From the NCBI GenBank assembly GCA_964492495.1, contig CAZBKJ010000001.1, forward strand, positions 1 to 64,000: 64,000 nt of DNA, in the 5' to 3' direction. Position numbers and translations under genes: made by a program. Under the pieces are notes generated by a model. It saw nothing but the letters and a program-made list of their open reading frames with translations. It was not told the DNA's origin and ran no database searches. Of the stretch, positions 59,001 to 64,000 are shown piece by piece. Origin of the DNA: CAZBKJ01 sp964492495 (GTDB taxonomy: Bacteria; Patescibacteriota; Microgenomatia; UBA1400; UBA12028). How positions within the stretch are numbered: position 1 is the first letter of the stretch; each line of letters starts with the position of its first letter.

Positions 59001-60794
59001 CTTGATAACATTTTTGTGGCTCACTATCTGACTGCACAAGAAACTGGACAGTATGGAATTCTGGGACTACTTGGCAAAATGATCTTCTTCTCCGGAAGTC
59101 TGATTACCGGCTTTATCCTTCCGATTACGGCTTTTCGTGAAGGAAAAGGGTTGTCATCAGATGCTGTGTTCAAGAAACTGCTTCTTGTTACTGTCGCAAT
59201 TTCAACCCTCGCCTTCTTGGCTATCGGGGTAGGAATTCCCCTCATTGCACCATACATGTTTGGGGCGAAGATCAATGCAATCAGGCCGTTCCTGACACTC
59301 TATAGTGCAAGTATTCTCCTCTATACAGTTTCTCAGGCAATTGTTCAGTTTCATCTAGCAAAGAAGAACTATGTGTTTGCTGTGGCTTCATTTGCGGTCA
59401 CCTTGATTCAAGGGCTTTTACTCGCGCTGTTTCATCGAACTTTGGGTGAAGTGGTCATCGCCATGTTTGCCACAAGTGTGGTGAATATCGGGGTTTTATT
59501 GATTCTTCATGTGTTTTTAGAGCGGGTCACGATCGTACTTTCAAACATCAGAGATTTCTTTGATCTGCTTTTTGGAAAACTGCGACAGTCTTCTCGTTCG
59601 TTTGAAAAGAAAGATACCTATAGAGTTCTCATCTTTAACTGGAGAGATACAAAACATAAATGGGCAGGTGGAGCAGAGATGTATGTTCATGAAATGGCCA
59701 AGAATCTTGTCAAAAAAGGACACAAGGTTACGGTCTTTTGTGGAAACGATGGGAAGTCAGTTCGAAATGAAGTTGTTGATGGAGTACAGGTGATTCGTCG
59801 CGGTGGATTTTATACGGTCTATTTCTGGGCGTTTTTATACTATACTCTTCGACTTCGAAACTATGTTGATATTGTTATCGATAGTGAAAATGGAATCCCA
59901 TTTTTAACTCCATTCTATGTGCGAAAACCAATCTATTTACTGATTCATCATGTGCATCAGGAAATATTTCGAACGCAACTGCGATTCCCTTTATCTGAAA
60001 TTGCATTGTTTATCGAAGGTGACCTGATGCCATTCTCGTACAAGAGACATTCAGTTATTACGGTTTCAGAGTCCTCAAAAGAAGAAATCATTGATCTGGG
60101 TCTTGGAAGTGCAAAGACTATCAAAGTCATCAACCCTGGAATCGATCATAGTTTGTTTGGTCGTCAAAAGAAAACAGCCTATCCATCTTTAGTATATGTT
60201 GGTAGGCTGAAACCATATAAGAATATTGACACTGCATTGTATGCGTTTGCGACTGTTTTGGAAAAGTTCCCGCAGGCAAAGTTCTCTATCGCTGGACTCG
60301 GAGAAAGCCTACGTTCCTTGAAAGAACTAGCAAAGAAATTAGAGATTGAACATGCGGTGACATTCTTGCAAAAAATTGATGACAAAGAAAAAGCACGTTT
60401 ATTTGCTCGAAGCTGGGTGGCAGTCCAGCCATCAATGATTGAAGGCTGGGGAATCACAGTCATTGAATCAAACGCATCTGGAACACCTGTCGTTGCTTCC
60501 AATGTCAAAGGACTCAAAGATTCCATCAAAGACAAAGAAACGGGAGTATTGGTAGAGGTTGCTAATACAAAAGCGTTCGCTACTGCCATCGTTGATCTCT
60601 TTTCAAATGAAAAGAAACGAAACCAGATGAGTGAATCCGCATTGAACTGGTCGCAAAAATTTACCTGGGAAATAAGCACAAAAGCGTTTGTAACGGAGTT
60701 TAATTCTGGAATGCATGTGGAAGCACAATCACGAAAGAAACTTTCGTTTGATCGTATGCCTGTGACGGCAAAAATGTATGAAAAAAGTCGATAA
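55977..60794 (+). CDS. Four-module glycan synthase: GT2 + membrane GT2 + flippase + GT4
   Basis: 1605 residues in one uninterrupted frame. Residues 1-235: a dolichol-phosphate-mannose-synthase-like GT2 (DIIIPVFNEE, DADLQYPPEAIP). About 280-720: a second GT2 of the cellulose-synthase-like type with flanking membrane helices (CPLYKE, FDAEDNPDP, TEDCDLGIRL and the R-Q-R-x-R-W acceptor motif RQRSRWIKGY near 563). About 765-1195: a polysaccharide flippase (MATE/Wzx type) with some twelve helices. About 1213-1590: a GT4 transferase (WAGGAEMYVHEMA, YVGRLKPYKN, EGWGITVIESNASGTPVVAS). Together they could make, flip and extend a lipid-linked glycan. The kinase-like gene overlaps its end by 17 bases. 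Confidence 0.88.
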   Translation: MANLDIIIPVFNEEATIGPLISRIDKILRKEHIPYHIIVVDDRSTDRSLERVKKASQSFPITVLKKKGQQGKAFSILEGIKASTSDYICMIDADLQYPPEAIPALFDLAQISGVAVARRITYGGSVVRRIGSRILAFVLGKLLHGIHCDMQSGLKVFKKEITEFINVDEITPWAFDLPLLHAAKQMGYDIAEVPIDFTERENGDSKLTLLGPTVQIAKGALRLKFTTIHPRVILPDTKESMKGAGFVHKGKRFITHSTLHHSKSALLVITPSQKTVFFIILALFCFGAVFATLFTFKIAVAILSFVYFIDVLFNFFLILRSLQSPPEISSDKNEILALKDKDLPVYSILCPLYKEAHVIPQFVESISNLDWPKSKLEVMLLLEEDDTESIEAVKDMNLPSYIRSVVVPNSQPKTKPKACNYGLSHAKGEYLVIFDAEDNPDPLQLKKAYLGFQKVGPNIRCLQAKLNYYNPTQNVLTRMFTAEYSLWFDVILTGLQSIQTTIPLGGTSNHFRTKDLLELEGWDPFNVTEDCDLGIRLFKHGYKTAIIDSTTLEEANSNVLNWIRQRSRWIKGYMQTYLLHMRDPLDFFSTQGIHALLFQLTVGGKIAFILINPILWVLTILYFTLNAVVGPTIEALYPSIVFYMAVTSLVFGNFMFIYYYMLGAAKREQWWLMKWIYLVPIYWLMVSVAACMALYQLIVKPHYWEKTIHGLHLKKKLENEAKETAKVVTASILAEVETKKPPVQPSESTAYTKKRIQSFGVFSNLLKYRRSFTGIFSKIIKGEYRGGALLVAATMAANVLNMGTNFYMGHALRLTDFALFNTYLSLLNIISIFSSSLGTTVNQRSAHLLGKIGHTRAVNFWRHIKNRVFFVSLILTGLWVICIPMTSSFLSIDSNIPLLLFTPILLLLGINAVNQGYLRGALAFELVAVVTILQPLTRLLSTIIFGELTYGEYAYLSIPTGVVVAALVSHFFARKGESVEIAHKDLKLPKTFFFLALLANLSSIGFFSLDNIFVAHYLTAQETGQYGILGLLGKMIFFSGSLITGFILPITAFREGKGLSSDAVFKKLLLVTVAISTLAFLAIGVGIPLIAPYMFGAKINAIRPFLTLYSASILLYTVSQAIVQFHLAKKNYVFAVASFAVTLIQGLLLALFHRTLGEVVIAMFATSVVNIGVLLILHVFLERVTIVLSNIRDFFDLLFGKLRQSSRSFEKKDTYRVLIFNWRDTKHKWAGGAEMYVHEMAKNLVKKGHKVTVFCGNDGKSVRNEVVDGVQVIRRGGFYTVYFWAFLYYTLRLRNYVDIVIDSENGIPFLTPFYVRKPIYLLIHHVHQEIFRTQLRFPLSEIALFIEGDLMPFSYKRHSVITVSESSKEEIIDLGLGSAKTIKVINPGIDHSLFGRQKKTAYPSLVYVGRLKPYKNIDTALYAFATVLEKFPQAKFSIAGLGESLRSLKELAKKLEIEHAVTFLQKIDDKEKARLFARSWVAVQPSMIEGWGITVIESNASGTPVVASNVKGLKDSIKDKETGVLVEVANTKAFATAIVDLFSNEKKRNQMSESALNWSQKFTWEISTKAFVTEFNSGMHVEAQSRKKLSFDRMPVTAKMYEKSR

Positions 60795-61701
60795 CACAAC
60801 TGTATTTCCAGCAAAAATACAACACTACACATTGTTTGAAGTTTTGTCAGACATCAACGAAAAAAGTGCATATCATTTTGCGATCTACACAAACAGATCC
60901 GGAAAGAAGTTTTTTTGCAAGCTCTGGACTGGTGAAAAGAAGGATCAAGATTTTACCTGGATAAGCAATGAAATCGGCGTGTACCAATTCTTTGATTCTA
61001 CCTACAAAACGCATCAAAAAGAAATCAAAAAAAACTTTCCTGACATTAAAATTCCAAAAATGTATGTTTCAAGCATAGAAGACTCACTAGCCTATTTCCT
61101 TACTGACTTTATTGAAGGTAAACCACTGGAAGGTTTGAGTGACGACAAGAAAGCTGTCGTTTTTCAACGAGTGATTCAGTATTTTCATTTCATGAGCTCA
61201 CTGGCAGTTTCACAGCAAAAAACATTACGAGTTTTTGGAGCCACACGGTTGTTCTTACTTTTTCACTACTACATCATAAAAGTAGCTTTGAGTTCAAAAA
61301 TTCATTACAAAAGTTTGCTTCAGATTCTTTGGAAGTTTTATGTCGGGTTTTTTGAGCTTATACGAACAAATCATTTGTCGTTTGTACATAGAGATCTGGG
61401 ATTTGCTGATAACATTATTTTGCAAGGCAAAACGATTGCTATTATCGACTTTCAACTTTCAGTGCTTTCCAATCCACTCATGGAGATTGCAAATATCACA
61501 ATCGCTTTGTGGAATGAAAAGAAACTTCGTACCAAGTTCTTAAACTCTCGATATGTAAGTAGTTTACTTGATGATGAAGGAAAGAAAAAACAAATGAATG
61601 CCTTCTTAGCTCATGCATTTTTAGTATCAACCGCACTGCAGTTAAATCTCAAGAAGTTTAATGGAACGTATATGATCAAACGATTTTCACCAATCGTGTA
61701 G
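60778..61701 (+). CDS. Protein-kinase-like fold phosphotransferase
   Basis: 307 residues. The kinase-like pattern is readable: an N-terminal lobe with YTNRSGKKFFCKLWTGEKK (Lys candidate), then YFLTDFIEGKPLEGL as hinge, the catalytic loop FVHRDLGFADNII (H-R-D-x5-N) and the metal site IAIIDFQLS (D-F-Q in place of DFG). It resembles the APH/lipopolysaccharide-kinase branch. In a glycan operon it may phosphorylate a sugar or lipid carrier; substrate unknown. It overlaps the fusion gene and is 12 bases before the next GT2 gene. Confidence 0.75.
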   Translation: MKKVDNTTVFPAKIQHYTLFEVLSDINEKSAYHFAIYTNRSGKKFFCKLWTGEKKDQDFTWISNEIGVYQFFDSTYKTHQKEIKKNFPDIKIPKMYVSSIEDSLAYFLTDFIEGKPLEGLSDDKKAVVFQRVIQYFHFMSSLAVSQQKTLRVFGATRLFLLFHYYIIKVALSSKIHYKSLLQILWKFYVGFFELIRTNHLSFVHRDLGFADNIILQGKTIAIIDFQLSVLSNPLMEIANITIALWNEKKLRTKFLNSRYVSSLLDDEGKKKQMNAFLAHAFLVSTALQLNLKKFNGTYMIKRFSPIV

Positions 61702-61713
61702 AACACTCTTCTT

Positions 61714-62634
61714 ATGAAAAAACCTTCAGTGTCTATCGCGATTCCAGCATATAACGAAGAAACGATGATTGAGTCGGTTCTTCTGTCGCTTGTGGCGCAA
61801 AAAGCGAAAAAAATATCACTGACTGATATTACGATCTATTCAGACAATAGCACCGATAAAACCCATGCAATTGTTCGAAGTCTTGCAAAGAAATACACGC
61901 TTATCAAACTCAAAGCAAGTACACAGAGAATTGGGAAATACTACCGAATGGGTCAGATGTTTGCACACTGCACCAGTGATGCTCTTGTGGTTTTGGATGC
62001 GGATATTGCGATTGTTCAAGATAATTTTTTGGAAAAGCTAGTCGAGGTTCTGGTAAAAGATCCCAAAGCCACAATGGTCGCTGCTCATCAGAAGTTGATT
62101 CGACCAAAAGATGTGATGGGGAAGATACTGCACACCCATTTTGTTCTCTGGGATTTTGTACGATGGAGTGTTCTTGACTTCCAAAACGCCAATAATTTTT
62201 ATGGCTCAGCTACCGCATTTCGTGGTTCATTTGCTCGAAGTATCAAGATACCAAAAAACCTCACTGATCCACATCTCTACTTGTACTTACTTGCAGACAA
62301 AGTAAAAGGGTTTCGCTATACAATGAACGCTGTTATTTTACAACAATCGATCAGTACCTGGAGTGATTTCGAAAAGTTCTTGGACAGACCATTGGGCAAA
62401 AAAGATGAGGAGCTAGAAAAAATTACTGGTGTTGATTCAGAGACAGTTCACCTTATACCTTGGAAATATAAAATCAAGGGAATACTTCGCTGTTTCTTGT
62501 GGCAACCGATCTATACTTTTCCGGCTCTTGCCCTCGTGGTGTATATGAAAATACGTCCCGCGAAGAAAACCTACACATCTTCGCTCTGGAAGATTGTGAA
62601 GTCTACCAAAAAACCCATTTCCCATGAAAACTAA
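61714..62634 (+). CDS. Family 2 glycosyltransferase
   Basis: 306 residues with the GT-A start KPSVSIAIPAYNEETMIESVL, the metal motif VVLDADIAIVQDN near residue 90, and YGSATAFRGSFARS around 170. One C-terminal hydrophobic stretch (GILRCFLWQPIYTFPALALVVYM) likely anchors it to the membrane. It would add a sugar from a nucleotide donor to a surface glycan. It overlaps the GT4 gene by 11 bases. Confidence 0.9.
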   Translation: MKKPSVSIAIPAYNEETMIESVLLSLVAQKAKKISLTDITIYSDNSTDKTHAIVRSLAKKYTLIKLKASTQRIGKYYRMGQMFAHCTSDALVVLDADIAIVQDNFLEKLVEVLVKDPKATMVAAHQKLIRPKDVMGKILHTHFVLWDFVRWSVLDFQNANNFYGSATAFRGSFARSIKIPKNLTDPHLYLYLLADKVKGFRYTMNAVILQQSISTWSDFEKFLDRPLGKKDEELEKITGVDSETVHLIPWKYKIKGILRCFLWQPIYTFPALALVVYMKIRPAKKTYTSSLWKIVKSTKKPISHEN

Positions 62635-63733
62635 CAAGCGCCTGCGTGTCGTATTCTCTAGTTACGATGATGTTACCAACCCCTATTATGCAGGTGGTGG
62701 TGCTCGTGCAATTCATGAAGTTGCAAAAAACATGCGACAAGATTTTGATATTCGTGTAATTAGTTGGAATCATAGTGGGAAATCACATGAAAAAATTGAC
62801 GGAGTTACCTATAGACGAATTGGCTTTTCCTTCATCCCGCCAAGAGTTGGGATGTTTTTGTTTCAGCTGTTGTTACCGCTGTTTTGTCTAACCCAATCAT
62901 TTGATGTGTGGATTGAGAGCTTTGGACCTCCATTTACCACGTCATTCTTACCTTGGTTTACGCGTAAACCTGTGGTTGGTGTAGTTCATATGCTTGCGTC
63001 TGCTGAAATTAAAAGAAAATATGGAATCGATCTTTCTTCACTCGAAAATCTTGGAATTTCCCAATACTCAAAAATCATAGCGACTCAGCCAGCCATGCAA
63101 AAAGAAATTATGAGAATCAATCCTCAAGTTGTCTGCAGTGTGATTGAAAATGGAGTAAACCTGCCAACTATTTCAAGAAAAGAGAAGAACACAATTCTTT
63201 TCCTGGGGCGAATAGAAATGAATCAAAAAGGCATTGACTTGCTTTTGAAGATATTCTCACTCTTACCTGTGAAGTTTCAACAGCGATACACATTAGCTAT
63301 TGCGGGTAGTGGCTTGAAAAAAGAAGAAGAGAAACTCAAAAAAGCGATTGCCGCTGTAAACAAACATGGCTCGATACAGTTTTTAGGAAGGGTAGAAGGA
63401 ACGAAAAAAGAAACATTGCTTGCAGAGTCTTTATGTATGATGATTACATCCAGGTTTGAAACCTACTCGATGGTGGCACTTGAAGCCTTGATTTCTGGAT
63501 TACCAGTCCTGTGTTTTGATATCCCAGGTTTACAGTGGATGCCAGAAAATGGAGTGAAAAAAATACCAAGCTTTGATACCAAGAAGTTCTCATCCTCACT
63601 TCGACTTCTGCTTGAAGATACGCAGTCACGAAAACGGATGAGTACAGCTGGAAGAGCATACGCAAAAACTCGTACTTGGGATCATGTCGCTGATGCCTAT
63701 ATCTCGTATATACACAAACAGTTCTCTGTATGA
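62624..63733 (+). CDS. Family 4 glycosyltransferase
   Basis: 369 residues with a GT-B fold: VVFSSYDDVTNPYYAGGGARAIHEVAKNM at the N-terminus, NTILFLGRIEMNQKGIDLLLK at the donor-domain start, IQFLGRVEGTKKETLLAES, and the E-x7-E pattern near SRFETYSMVALEALISGLPVLCFDIPG. It is related to the GT4 module of the fusion gene. Its TGA overlaps the ATG of the PIG-L gene, so the operon continues. Confidence 0.92.
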   Translation: MKTNKRLRVVFSSYDDVTNPYYAGGGARAIHEVAKNMRQDFDIRVISWNHSGKSHEKIDGVTYRRIGFSFIPPRVGMFLFQLLLPLFCLTQSFDVWIESFGPPFTTSFLPWFTRKPVVGVVHMLASAEIKRKYGIDLSSLENLGISQYSKIIATQPAMQKEIMRINPQVVCSVIENGVNLPTISRKEKNTILFLGRIEMNQKGIDLLLKIFSLLPVKFQQRYTLAIAGSGLKKEEEKLKKAIAAVNKHGSIQFLGRVEGTKKETLLAESLCMMITSRFETYSMVALEALISGLPVLCFDIPGLQWMPENGVKKIPSFDTKKFSSSLRLLLEDTQSRKRMSTAGRAYAKTRTWDHVADAYISYIHKQFSV

Positions 63734-64000
63734 TTTCCAATTCACTTGTCACTAAAATCATTGAAAGCAAAAAAGAATGTGTGTTTATTTCACCACATTT
63801 TGATGATGTCATCCTTTCATGCGGTGAGCTTTTGCGACAGCTATCAGGCAAAGTGACGATCACTGTCGTAAACGTCTTTACCAAAGCACATTCAGGTCCG
63901 TACACAATCTCGGCAAAGAAGTTTTTGAAAGATTCAGGACACACAATGGATGCTGTGAAACTGTATAAGAAGCGTCTTTTGGAAGATACAGATGCTTTTG
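63730..64000 (+). CDS. PIG-L-family N-acetylglucosamine deacetylase, N-terminal part
   Basis: Cut by the window edge; 90 codons visible. The zinc-binding motif FISPHFDDVILSCGELL matches the PHPDDE-x-x-x-C/G-G pattern of PIG-L/LmbE deacetylases, with Val where many have Glu. It would remove acetyl from a GlcNAc-lipid or sugar. It overlaps the GT4 stop, supporting a role in the same surface-glycan pathway. Confidence 0.85.
   Translation, partial: MISNSLVTKIIESKKECVFISPHFDDVILSCGELLRQLSGKVTITVVNVFTKAHSGPYTISAKKFLKDSGHTMDAVKLYKKRLLEDTDAF

Overview
The window looks like a chromosomal segment of a Candidate Phyla Radiation (Patescibacteria) bacterium, most likely of the Microgenomates/WWE3 side. 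The signs are: about 42 % G+C by eye; short, tightly packed core genes; many small lineage-restricted membrane or secreted proteins; sortase, CAP-domain and GT-C glycosyltransferase genes; an rpsF-ssb-rpsR operon not followed by rplI (bL9 is known to be missing from several CPR lineages); and many genes whose ATG lies only 6-13 nt after a -10 box, i.e. leaderless mRNAs. The genetic code is standard: TGA is a true stop, for example in hpf and at several ATGA gene junctions. The lineage is inferred from gene content, not from a marker phylogeny.

Layout. 1-3765 (minus): lower glycolysis (a PEP-synthase-like pseudoenzyme, enolase, a four-helix-bundle protein, the start of phosphoglycerate mutase). 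3863-8886 (plus): recR, hpf, small proteins, and cysS behind a textbook-looking cysteine attenuator. 8990-16998: two paralogous lipoproteins around a CofE-like ligase, Nudix, GNAT, peptidase E, HNH, AlkD, two ferric-reductase-like membrane proteins (one without heme ligands), an amidase, greA and an anchored hydrolase. 17025-24839: ychF preceded by an ORF that copies its N-terminus, nadE/nadD back to back, rpsF-ssb-rpsR, ctpA and htrA. 25073-41400: prfA, rpmE, a block of GT-C membrane proteins, tpiA, uvrD, femX-like, pyrH and lon. 41401-41743 is repeat-rich. 41744-50654: dinB, a small unknown cluster, a 572-residue unknown protein, a cobalamin-riboswitch-like RNA, an ATP:cob(I)alamin adenosyltransferase, CAP and DedA. 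50770-55148 is the most accessory part: a coupled metallopeptidase/SEC-C-nuclease pair, an orphan gene, a tRNA-Glu with duplicated fragments around GIY-YIG genes, and a palindrome cluster. 55181-64000: sortase and a surface-glycan operon headed by a 1605-residue fusion of three glycosyltransferases and a flippase.

How the genes work together. Most of the window is informational and housekeeping. The right end and the 27-33 kb block appear to build and attach surface glycans (GT2, GT4, GT39, PIG-V-like, flippase, PIG-L deacetylase, kinase fold). FemX-like transferase, amidase and sortase serve the wall. Lon, HtrA and CtpA form protein quality control. The strongest regulatory finding is the cysS leader (6024-6181): a 13-codon ORF with three consecutive Cys codons, followed by mutually exclusive pause, antiterminator and terminator hairpins.
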